A stretch of 8,581 nt of DNA from Actinomycetota bacterium (lineage in GTDB: Bacteria; Actinomycetota; UBA4738; G016210805): assembly GCA_016210805.1 (NCBI GenBank), contig JACQTL010000412.1, positions 1-8,581 on the forward strand, in the 5' to 3' direction. The position numbers and the translations under genes are program-made. Each line of letters starts with the position of its first letter. Position 1 is the stretch's first letter. This document shows, in pieces, positions 1 through 4,693 of this stretch. The notes below the pieces were generated by a model, which was not told the origin of the DNA, did not search any database, and saw only the letters and a list, made by a program, of their open reading frames with translations.

Positions 1-711
1 GCAGGCCAGCCCGCCGGAGAGCGAGGCCCGGCCCCCGTCCTGGGCGAACCACGTGGCCAGGGGATAGCCCAGGTGGATCGACAGACAGCTCACCACGCCG
101 TCCAGCAACGAGACGTCGACGAACCGCCCTTCCCCGGTCCGCTCCCGCTCGACCAGGGCCCCCAGGATGCCCACGGCGGCCATCATCCCTCCCCCTCCCA
201 GGTCCCCGATCTGGACCCCCGGCACCGCCGGTGGCCCTCCGGGCGGACCGGAGAGGCCCAGGGCGCCCCCGTAGCCGATGTAGTTGATGTCGTGCCCGAC
301 CCGGTCCCGGTACGGGCCGTCCTGCCCGTACCCGGTGATAGCGCAGGTCACCAGGCGGGGATGGGCCTCGCGGAGGGCGTCGTGGCCGGTCCCCAGGCGC
401 TCGAGCACCCACGGCCGGAACGACTCGACCAGGACGTCGGCCGCGGCGGCCAGGCGGCCGAGGACCTCGGGGCCCCGGGGGGACTTGAGGTCCAGCGTGA
501 TGGACCGCTTCCCCCGGTTGAGCGCGCGGTGCAGGGCGCTCTCCCCGTCCACGAGCGGAGGGAACCACCGGATGTAGTCCCCCCGGCCCGGTTCCTCCAC
601 CTTCACCACGTCGGCCCCCAGGTCGGCCAGGAGCAGCGTGCAGTATCCCCCCGGCAGGAGGCGGGTGAGGTCCAGGACCCGGACGCCGGCGAGCGGCCCG
701 CTGGCGGACAT
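1..711 (-). CDS. CaiB/BaiF (class III) CoA-transferase, alpha-methylacyl-CoA racemase-like; 3' end lies beyond the window
   Basis: The first 237 residues are visible, reading from an ATG at 711 off the left edge; family members are about 360-400 residues. The N-terminus (PLAGVRVLDLTRLLPGGYCT, residues 6-25) is the usual family start, followed by LGADVVKVEEPGRGD (31-45), NRGKRSITLDLK (65-76) and GQDGPYRDRVGHDINY (129-144). His140 in GHDINY and Asp170 in IGDLGGGG lie 30 residues apart, the spacing of the catalytic His126/Asp156 pair in the Mycobacterium tuberculosis alpha-methylacyl-CoA racemase MCR. This favours a racemase that epimerises 2-methyl-branched acyl-CoAs over a formyl- or succinyl-CoA transferase, but the two cannot be separated securely from half a protein. 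It is expected to be cytoplasmic. There is no good Shine-Dalgarno sequence before the ATG; a TAGCCT -10 candidate 11 nt upstream suggests a very short leader. It diverges from the WhiB gene. Confidence 0.9.
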   Translation of the reverse strand, partial: MSASGPLAGVRVLDLTRLLPGGYCTLLLADLGADVVKVEEPGRGDYIRWFPPLVDGESALHRALNRGKRSITLDLKSPRGPEVLGRLAAAADVLVESFRPWVLERLGTGHDALREAHPRLVTCAITGYGQDGPYRDRVGHDINYIGYGGALGLSGPPGGPPAVPGVQIGDLGGGGMMAAVGILGALVERERTGEGRFVDVSLLDGVVSCLSIHLGYPLATWFAQDGGRASLSGGLAC

Positions 712-722
712 GTCAGTGCCGA

Positions 723-729
723 AGGCTAC
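723..729 (-). promoter_or_regulatory. Candidate -10 element (GTAGCCT) for the CoA-transferase/racemase gene
   Basis: On the minus strand GTAGCCT ends 11 nt before the ATG at 711. With normal -10 to start-site spacing, transcription would begin near 716, leaving a leader of about 5 nt. The 11-mer GGTAGCCTTCG found here (730 to 720) recurs exactly upstream of the aquaporin gene (4640-4650). No convincing -35 is visible. Inference only. Confidence 0.4.
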
Positions 730-742
730 CCCCCGGGCCCGA

Positions 743-784
743 CGGGGGCATCCCCCGGCCCCGCCGCCCGGCCGCCCCCGGGGG
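743..784. repeat. GC-only inverted repeats between divergent genes
   Basis: A 6-bp stem with a 3-nt loop (CGGGGG-CAT-CCCCCG, 743-757) is followed by the 10-bp palindrome CCCCCGGGGG (775-784). Both lie in the 177-nt gap between the racemase-like gene and the WhiB gene. They have no T-tract, so they do not look like Rho-independent terminators. They may only reflect base composition. Confidence 0.3.
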
Positions 785-799
785 GGTTGACGGGCTGCT

Positions 800-806
800 G
801 TAGGGT
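800..806 (+). promoter_or_regulatory. Candidate -10 element (GTAGGGT) for the WhiB gene
   Basis: GTAGGGT matches the G-TAGNNT pattern seen before other genes in the window. Transcription from about 813 would give a leader of about 76 nt before the WhiB ATG. The leader contains the perfect 12-bp palindrome CCCGGGCCCGGG (845-856) and a small CTTG-CCG-CAAG hairpin (827-837). A TTGACG at 787-792 is too close (8 nt) to act as the -35 for this -10. Confidence 0.3.
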
Positions 807-888
807 GGATGGTGAGAGGGCTGAGTCTTGCCGCAAGCCGGTTGCCCGGGCCCGGGATCGCGGTGTTTGGACTCACGGAGGGGCGGGT

Positions 889-1176
889 ATGGCGGACCAG
901 ATGAACGAGACGGCGCTGGGCATCGACCTCTCCAAGCTCCCCCCCGACCCGCTCCCCCCCGATTTCTGGCAGGAGCAGGCCGCCTGCTACGGGATCGACC
1001 CCGAGGTGTTCTTCCCGCCCTCGGAGGAGGATGCCGCCCTGGCCCTCGCCTACTGCAGCGGCTGCTCGATCAGGGAGGTATGCCTGTCCTGGGCCCTGAA
1101 GAACAGGGAGCGCTACGGGGTGTGGGGCGGAACCACCGAGCAGCAGCGCCGCCGCCTCCAGCGCCAGGTGGCCTGA
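889..1176 (+). CDS. WhiB-family iron-sulfur transcriptional regulator
   Basis: This is a 95-residue cytoplasmic protein. Four cysteines, Cys33, Cys56, Cys59 and Cys65 (spacing C-x22-C-x2-C-x5-C), are the canonical ligands of the WhiB [4Fe-4S] cluster. They are followed by the family turn GVWGG (77-81) and a short basic tail (TTEQQRRRLQRQ) expected to contact DNA. WhiB proteins bind the primary sigma factor and act as redox- or NO-sensitive regulators in Actinobacteria. The open frame extends far upstream, but the ATG at 889 is chosen because GGAGGGG lies 5 nt before it and because homologous sequence starts only a little before the first cysteine. It has no AT-hook (so not WhiB7-like) and no long C-terminal extension. 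It converges on deformylase with a 27-nt gap and no visible terminator. The exact WhiB subclass is not resolved. Confidence 0.95.
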   Translation: MADQMNETALGIDLSKLPPDPLPPDFWQEQAACYGIDPEVFFPPSEEDAALALAYCSGCSIREVCLSWALKNRERYGVWGGTTEQQRRRLQRQVA

Positions 1177-1203
1177 GCGACCTCCGCCACCCCCGCGCCC
1201 CCC

Positions 1204-1704
1204 CTATCGGTAGGTCTTCCGGGGGAACAGGTCGGCCGCCGAGCGGATCCGGTCCAGTATCAGGAGCCCGTCCAGATGGTCCACCTCGTGCTGGGCGGCC
1301 CGGGCCTCGAAGCCCTCCATCCTGTAGACGCTCCGGCCTCCGTCGGGCGCGAGCCCCTGGAGGACGATCCACCCGGCCCTGTGGACGTTCGCGGTCAGGT
1401 CGGGGACCGACAGGCACCCCTCCCTGAGGACCTCCTGGTCCCCCGACTCGACGACCTCCGGGTCGAACAGGACGACCAGCCCGTGGGACGCCCCGGCCCG
1501 CGGGTGGCCCGAGACGTCCAGGCAGAAGGCCCGCACGCCCTCCCCCACCTGCGGGGCGGCCAGGCCGACCGTGGCCGGGCCGGCCCGCATCGTGTCCACC
1601 AGGTCGCGGGCCAGCCGCCGGAGCGCGTCGTCCACCCGTCCCGCCCGCGCCGCCGGGCGCTTCAGCACGGAGTCGGGGTACCGGACCACCGGGCGGACGG
1701 CCAC
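1204..1704 (-). CDS. def: Peptide deformylase
   Basis: A 166-residue metalloenzyme that removes the formyl group from the initiator methionine of nascent proteins. All three family motifs are present: motif I TVGLAAPQ (45-52), motif II EGCLS (95-99, metal ligand Cys97) and motif III QHEVDH (138-143, with metal ligands His139 and His143 and catalytic Glu140). Motif I is usually GxGLAAPQ; here the first Gly is Thr45. Length and motif spacing are normal, so an active enzyme is expected. The start is a GTG at 1704 preceded by GGGGAGG with 6 nt spacing. It lies 20 nt downstream of the tandem ACT gene on the same strand, so the two are probably co-transcribed. The formyltransferase and tRNA-modification genes that often accompany def are absent from the window. 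Confidence 0.95.
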   Translation of the reverse strand: MAVRPVVRYPDSVLKRPAARAGRVDDALRRLARDLVDTMRAGPATVGLAAPQVGEGVRAFCLDVSGHPRAGASHGLVVLFDPEVVESGDQEVLREGCLSVPDLTANVHRAGWIVLQGLAPDGGRSVYRMEGFEARAAQHEVDHLDGLLILDRIRSAADLFPRKTYR

Positions 1705-1724
1705 TCAGGCCCTCCCCGCCGCCA

Positions 1725-2252
1725 CTAGAGCGTCTCGACCTCCACGGGGCCGAAGGTGAGGTCCACCCCCAGCTCCCCACCCAGGGCCCGCAGGTCCGCA
1801 CCCAGGGCGTCGGGGTCGACGCCGGCCGGCACGTCGAGCTCGGCGACCAGCGTGTAGACCGGCCTGTCCTCGGAGACCATCCGGCACGAGACGTCGGTGA
1901 CGTTCACCCCTTTCCCGGCCAGCAGGCCGGACAGCCGGGCCACGATCCCGGGCCGGTCGGGCGCGTAGGCCACGAGCGTGTGGGTGGCCTGGCTGGGAGG
2001 GCCCGCCGCCTCGGCCTCGCGGACCATCACCGACACGTCGAGCGAGGCGACGGCCTCCCGGAGGGCGGCCTCCAGGCCCTCCCTGGCGAGGCCCTCGGGC
2101 GCCTCCACGACCAGCATCGAGGCGAAGTGGCCGCGCAGGATCGTCGACGAGACGTCCTCCAGGTTCGCCCCGGCCCCGTAGAGCGCGCCGGTGACCGCGG
2201 CCAGGATCCCCGGCCGGTCCGCCCCGATGGCCATCACCGCGTAGTGCGCCAC
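1725..2252 (-). CDS. Tandem ACT-domain protein, GcvR-like amino-acid-binding regulator
   Basis: The 175 residues form two ACT domains and nothing else: ACT1 at about 3-78 with ADRPGILAAV (11-20) and GANLEDVS (28-35), and ACT2 at about 91-170 with PDRPGIVARL (98-107) and GVNVTDVS (115-122). The paired DRPG turns and following GxNxxDVS strands are the classic small-molecule binding interface. Proteins with this layout include GcvR, the glycine-cleavage regulator of E. coli, and related actinobacterial proteins of mostly unknown ligand, so the GcvR role is only an analogy. No DNA-binding domain or catalytic domain is present, implying action through a partner protein. The GTG start at 2252 has no Shine-Dalgarno sequence and sits 6 nt after a GACACT hexamer, suggesting a leaderless mRNA. 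It is followed by def and diverges from the thiolase gene. Confidence 0.85.
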   Translation of the reverse strand: MAHYAVMAIGADRPGILAAVTGALYGAGANLEDVSSTILRGHFASMLVVEAPEGLAREGLEAALREAVASLDVSVMVREAEAAGPPSQATHTLVAYAPDRPGIVARLSGLLAGKGVNVTDVSCRMVSEDRPVYTLVAELDVPAGVDPDALGADLRALGGELGVDLTFGPVEVETL

Positions 2253-2258
2253 CCGGGC

Positions 2259-2264
2259 AGTGTC
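2259..2264 (-). promoter_or_regulatory. Possible -10 (GACACT) for leaderless ACT-domain gene
   Basis: On the minus strand GACACT is followed by exactly 6 nt and then the GTG start at 2252, the same spacing as the TAGAAT-to-ATG arrangement of the divergent thiolase. It keeps the A at position 2 and T at position 6 of a -10 but lacks the first T, so it is a weak match. No Shine-Dalgarno sequence precedes the GTG. Confidence 0.3.
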
Positions 2265-2281
2265 CCACGTCGGACCGCCGG

Positions 2282-2287
2282 TAGAAT
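2282..2287 (+). promoter_or_regulatory. -10 element (TAGAAT) for leaderless thiolase mRNA
   Basis: TAGAAT occupies positions -12 to -7 relative to the A of the thiolase ATG at 2294, so the predicted transcription start is the start codon itself. The 23 nt before the ATG contain no GGAGG-like sequence. This is the arrangement typical of leaderless genes in Actinobacteria. No clear -35 is seen. Confidence 0.6.
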
Positions 2288-2293
2288 CGACGC

Positions 2294-3469
2294 ATGGAAC
2301 GAGCCGTCGTCCTGGAGGGCGCCCGGACCCCCGTGGGGAGGTTCCTGGGGGCCCTCGCCGACGTCCCCACCGTGGACCTCGGCGTGACCGCCACCCGCGA
2401 GGCCCTCCGCCGGGCGAGCGTGGAGCCCGAGGCCGTGCAGGAGATGGTGTTCGGCCACGCCAGGCAGGCCGGGAACGGACCGAACACCGGCCGCCAGGTG
2501 TCCGTCCGCTCGGGCGTCCCCCAGGAGGTCCCCGCCTTCAACGTGAACATGGCCTGCGGCTCGGGCACCAAGGCATTCCAGCTCGTGGCCCAGCAGGTCG
2601 TCCTGGAGGAGATCGAGGTGGGCGTGGCCGGGGGCATGGAGAACATGAGCCGCACGCCGTTCCTCCTCGACCGAATGCGCTCCGGGTACAGGATGGGGAA
2701 CGCCACCGTGCACGACGGGATGTACCGCGACGGGTTCCTGGACCCCCTGTCCGACCTGGTGATGGGCGAGACGGCCGAGAACCTGGCCGAGCGGTACGGG
2801 ATCCCCCGCGGGGAGCAGGACGAGTTCGCCCTCCGCTCCCAGCAGAAGGCCGCCGCGACGTGGGACCGCCGGGCCCTGGAGATCGTCCCCGTCGAGGTCC
2901 CGGGGCGCGGGGGCGACACCGTGACGGTGGACCGGGACGAGCACCCCCGGCCCGGCACCACGCTCGAGGGGCTGGCCGCCCTGCCGCCCGCCTTCCGGGA
3001 GGGCGGCACGGTGACGGCCGGCTCGTCCTCGGGGGTCACCGACGGCGCCGCGGCGATGGTCCTGATGTCGGAGTCCCGGGCCCGGGCCGAGGGGCGTGAG
3101 CCGCTGGCCAGGGTGGTGGCCTGGGCCAGCGCCGGCGTCGACCCCGCCTTCATGGGCATCGGCGTGGTCCCGGCCACCAGGAAGGTGCTGGAGAGGACCG
3201 GCCTGTCGCTCCAGGACTTCGACGTGATCGAGCTGAACGAGGCCTTCGCCGCCCAGGTCCTGGCCTGCGACCGGGAGCTGAAGCTCGACCACGACCGGCT
3301 GAACCCGAACGGGGGGGCCATAGCCCTTGGGCACCCCATCGGGATGACCGGGGCCCGGATCGTCCTCTCCGCGGCCTACGAGCTCAGGGAGCGCGACCTC
3401 AGCCTGGCCCTGGCCACGCTGTGCATCTCCGGCGGCATGGGCATGGCCGTCGTCCTGGAACGCGTCTAG
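2294..3469 (+). CDS. Thiolase (acetyl-CoA C-acetyltransferase-type)
   Basis: A 391-residue cytoplasmic thiolase, the normal length for the acetoacetyl-CoA thiolase / 3-ketoacyl-CoA thiolase family. The nucleophile Cys88 lies in NMACGSGTKA (85-94). Other landmarks are GGMENMSRTP (113-122), NEAF (315-318), the catalytic His347 in GHPIGMTGAR (346-355) and the general acid/base Cys377 in CISGGMGMA (377-385). The loop usually written GNASGxNDGAAA is GSSSGVTDGAAA here, a mild deviation. The enzyme either condenses two acetyl-CoA to acetoacetyl-CoA or cleaves 3-ketoacyl-CoA; sequence alone does not decide the direction or chain length. The ATG at 2294 is supported by a typical thiolase N-terminus (RAVVLEGARTPVGRF) and by the -10 exactly one leaderless spacing upstream. 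It is a single-gene unit, with its TAG directly abutting an oppositely oriented TGA at 3470-3472. Confidence 0.93.
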   Translation: MERAVVLEGARTPVGRFLGALADVPTVDLGVTATREALRRASVEPEAVQEMVFGHARQAGNGPNTGRQVSVRSGVPQEVPAFNVNMACGSGTKAFQLVAQQVVLEEIEVGVAGGMENMSRTPFLLDRMRSGYRMGNATVHDGMYRDGFLDPLSDLVMGETAENLAERYGIPRGEQDEFALRSQQKAAATWDRRALEIVPVEVPGRGGDTVTVDRDEHPRPGTTLEGLAALPPAFREGGTVTAGSSSGVTDGAAAMVLMSESRARAEGREPLARVVAWASAGVDPAFMGIGVVPATRKVLERTGLSLQDFDVIELNEAFAAQVLACDRELKLDHDRLNPNGGAIALGHPIGMTGARIVLSAAYELRERDLSLALATLCISGGMGMAVVLERV

Positions 3470-3565
3470 TCATCGGTCGAGGTGGCGCACCCGGGGGACC
3501 AGCTCCGAGGCCGGCACCGGCGACTCCTCCAGCGCGTGGAGCAGCTCCCGGAGCCGTGGGGGAGC
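3470..3565 (-). other. Coding-like in-frame extension after the TGA of the small membrane protein (readthrough region or nonsense-truncated tail)
   Basis: Directly after the stop of the 36-residue membrane protein, and in the same frame, 31 sense codons run to a TGA at 3470-3472. From the fourth codon on, all but the last codon end in G or C while second positions are mixed, the pattern of real genes here. The peptide (starting LRELLHALEESPVPASELV) looks like an amphipathic helix. There is no ATG, GTG or TTG before a GTG in its middle, so it cannot easily be a separate gene. It may be the former C-terminus of the membrane protein lost by a TGG-to-TGA change, a readthrough product or a sequencing error. 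Confidence 0.35.
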
Positions 3566-3566
3566 T
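3543..3566. repeat. Perfect 7-bp inverted repeat at a stop codon
   Basis: AGCTCCC (3543-3549) and GGGAGCT (3560-3566) flank a 10-nt loop. On the minus strand the hairpin begins at the A of the TGA that ends the 36-residue gene. It has no U-tract, so it is a poor Rho-independent terminator, but it could mark the 3' end of the operon or slow the ribosome at the stop. Confidence 0.4.
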
Positions 3567-3676
3567 CAGCCCAGCCAGACCCACAGGACCATGCCCACGA
3601 TCACGGCCACGGCCGCCCCCAGCATGGCCAGGTCGGCGCCCCTGATCCTGCCAGGCTTGTAGGCGTTGAACCCCAT
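3566..3676 (-). CDS. 36-residue single-helix membrane protein
   Basis: This small gene reads from ATG 3676 to TGA 3566. Residues 1-15 are polar and basic (MGFNAYKPGRIRGAD, with Lys7, Arg10 and Arg12), and 16-35 form one hydrophobic helix rich in Val, Met and Trp (ending VIVGMVLWVWLG). The positive-inside rule puts the N-terminus in the cytoplasm. It is well supported as a gene: GGAGGGAG lies 6 nt before the ATG, the upstream gene's TGA ends one base before the ATG (TGA-G-ATG), and codons end almost entirely in G or C. It is the fourth gene of a coupled operon. No family is recognised; it may anchor or regulate one of the upstream soluble proteins. A coding-like stretch follows its stop in the same frame. 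Confidence 0.65.
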   Translation of the reverse strand: MGFNAYKPGRIRGADLAMLGAAVAVIVGMVLWVWLG

Positions 3677-3677
3677 C

Positions 3678-3893
3678 TCAGGCTCCCTCCGGGTCCGGGA
3701 GGCGGTAGTACCGCCGGAACTGCTCCTCGGACAGCCAGGCGATGTGCTGGCCCACGGTGGAAGCGTACAGCCGGGCCTCGTCCTCGTCCGCGCAGGCCCG
3801 CTCGGCCACGGGCCGTCCCCCCGGGTCCGAGATCACCACGCGCCAGCCCCCGGCCCCGTCCTCGGCGCGGACCGTGTAGCGGTTAGCGGTCAC
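3678..3893 (-). CDS. Small soluble protein of unknown function (71 residues)
   Basis: The gene starts with a GTG at 3893 that overlaps the previous gene's TGA as GTGA, so translation is probably coupled. The pattern suggests three short beta strands (RYTVRA, GWRVVIS, PVAERACA) followed by a helix (DEDEARLYASTVGQHIAWLS) and a charged tail (EEQFRRYYRLPDPEGA). The W-x-V strand followed by a turn and an alanine-rich helix is reminiscent of DUF2188-like small domains, but this is a loose resemblance. It has one cysteine (Cys34), no signal peptide and no membrane segment. A longer open frame upstream is ruled out because its extra sequence is a Pro/Gly/Arg-rich shadow of the preceding gene. Confidence 0.7.
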   Translation of the reverse strand: MTANRYTVRAEDGAGGWRVVISDPGGRPVAERACADEDEARLYASTVGQHIAWLSEEQFRRYYRLPDPEGA

Positions 3894-4192
3894 ACCCGGG
3901 GGAGCGGGACCCGAGGCCTGGTCCCCCTCCGCAGGTCCTCCAGGTAGCCCTGGATCCGCCCGAGGATCGAGTCCTCCACCAGGACCAGGTCGGGGTCCAC
4001 CCCGGAGAGCGCCTCCAGTGCTTCCTCCAGGCGCGTGCCGGCCTCCTCGGCCGCCACCAGCGCCTTGGTCAGCGTGGCGGTGTAGTCGGCCTGGAACGGC
4101 TTGCCGTCCCACGGGCAGTGGCCGTGGCTGTCGATCACCTGCTGGACGAGGAACTCCCGTCCGTCCCGCTGGCAGATGCCCCTTATCTTCAC
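3890..4192 (-). CDS. 100-residue protein with a duplicated C-x2-D-G knuckle
   Basis: No named family is recognised. The N-terminal third contains two similar decapeptides, GICQRDGREF (5-14) and GHCPWDGKPF (24-33), each of the form G-x-C-x-x-D-G-[RK]-x-F and 19 residues apart. They resemble the two knuckles of a zinc ribbon in which the second cysteine of each pair is aspartate. The rest is helical: DYTATLTKALVAAEEAGTRL with EEALEALSGV (about 35-64), then VEDSILGRIQGYLEDLRRG (72-90) and a Pro/Arg tail. The GTG start at 4192 overlaps the TGA of the receiver-like gene (GTGA), and its own TGA overlaps the next GTG the same way. It is probably a cytoplasmic adaptor working with its neighbours, which is inference from the coupling. 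Confidence 0.75.
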   Translation of the reverse strand: MKIRGICQRDGREFLVQQVIDSHGHCPWDGKPFQADYTATLTKALVAAEEAGTRLEEALEALSGVDPDLVLVEDSILGRIQGYLEDLRRGTRPRVPLPRV

Positions 4193-4623
4193 GCGCTCTC
4201 CCTCGGTCCCGTCGTGACCCCGGACGCGCCGGCGTCCCGCGAGCCCGACACCAGCTCGACGATACGGTCGGCCAGCTCGAACGGGTCCGCCGGCTTCACG
4301 AACCAGGCGTCGGCGCCCGACCACCGGGCCAGCCAGGCGTCGTGCGGCCGGTCGAGCAGGATGACGATCACGCCCCCGAACGGCCGGGCCGCGCCCCGGA
4401 GGTCCTTGGCCAACGCGAAGGCTCCCGCCCGGGAGGCGATCTCGTCGGCCACGACCACGTCGGGCCGCTCCCGCCAGGAAATCTTCGCGGCTCGCTCGCC
4501 GTCGGAGGCCTCCAGGAACTCCAGGGGCTCCCCCAGGCGGCGCTCGATGCTCCCGGTGGCCAGGGCCATGAGCTCGCGGAGCTCCGCGCTCGCCGACATC
4601 ACCAACACCTTCACGGGGGGCAT
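4189..4623 (-). CDS. Degenerate response-regulator receiver domain protein
   Basis: The 144 residues form a single CheY-like fold with no output domain. Visible are beta-1 VKVLVMSAS (4-12), the beta-3 phosphoacceptor region PDVVVAD with Asp60, beta-4 VIVILLD (85-91) and the conserved Lys110 in GADAWFVKPADPFEL. The acidic pair after beta-1 that binds Mg2+ is replaced by Ser/Ala, and the Thr/Ser after beta-4 is replaced by Leu90-Asp91, so normal phospho-switching is doubtful although Asp60 and Lys110 remain. The C-terminal 15 residues are a disordered tail. The ATG at 4623 has no Shine-Dalgarno sequence. A GTG three codons in (4614) lies 7 nt after a TAGGAT hexamer and gives the typical receiver start MKVLV, so a leaderless start at 4614 is a serious alternative. 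It heads the small-gene operon and diverges from the aquaporin. Confidence 0.75.
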   Translation of the reverse strand: MPPVKVLVMSASAELRELMALATGSIERRLGEPLEFLEASDGERAAKISWRERPDVVVADEIASRAGAFALAKDLRGAARPFGGVIVILLDRPHDAWLARWSGADAWFVKPADPFELADRIVELVSGSRDAGASGVTTGPRESA

Positions 4624-4647
4624 CCTACCGCGGGCCTGCGGTAGCCT
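4622..4647. promoter_or_regulatory. Symmetric divergent promoter/operator between receiver-like gene and aquaporin
   Basis: The inverted repeat CTACCGC (4625-4631) / GCGGTAG (4638-4644) has a 6-nt centre. Each arm reads GCGGTAG outward and runs into a -10-like hexamer: TAGCCT (4642-4647) toward the aquaporin and TAGGAT (4627 to 4622, minus strand) toward the receiver-like gene. The plus-strand start would be near 4654 and the minus-strand start near 4615. It could be two back-to-back promoters, an operator covering both, or both. Sequence-based inference. Confidence 0.45.
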
Positions 4648-4693
4648 TCGCTCGCCTTCCCCGCCCGTCGGCCCCGTCCCGAAGGAGGAAGCA

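Noticed and set aside
743..757. Hairpin CGGGGG-CAT-CCCCCG as a Rho-independent terminator
   Set aside because: It has no T-tract on either strand and lies between two divergent starts, where no transcript needs to end.
787..806. TTGACG plus TAGGGT as a complete -35/-10 promoter for the WhiB gene
   Set aside because: The spacer is only 8 nt; the usual is 16-18. TAGGGT alone is kept as a weak -10 candidate, TTGACG is probably chance.
73..888. Long upstream open extension of the WhiB frame
   Set aside because: It is antisense to the CoA-transferase/racemase gene, compositionally abnormal, and the ATG at 889 has a strong Shine-Dalgarno sequence.
1705..3339. Very long open frames antisense to the thiolase (to about 540 codons) and similar long frames opposite other genes
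   Set aside because: They lie opposite a clearly identified thiolase, encode low-complexity Arg/Pro/Gly/Ser-rich sequence and arise because stop codons are rare at this GC content.
3543..3568. Selenocysteine insertion at the TGA of the 36-residue gene
   Set aside because: The hairpin starts inside the UGA and has a 10-nt loop, unlike a bacterial SECIS; no selenocysteine genes are in the window and the stop suits a membrane helix end.
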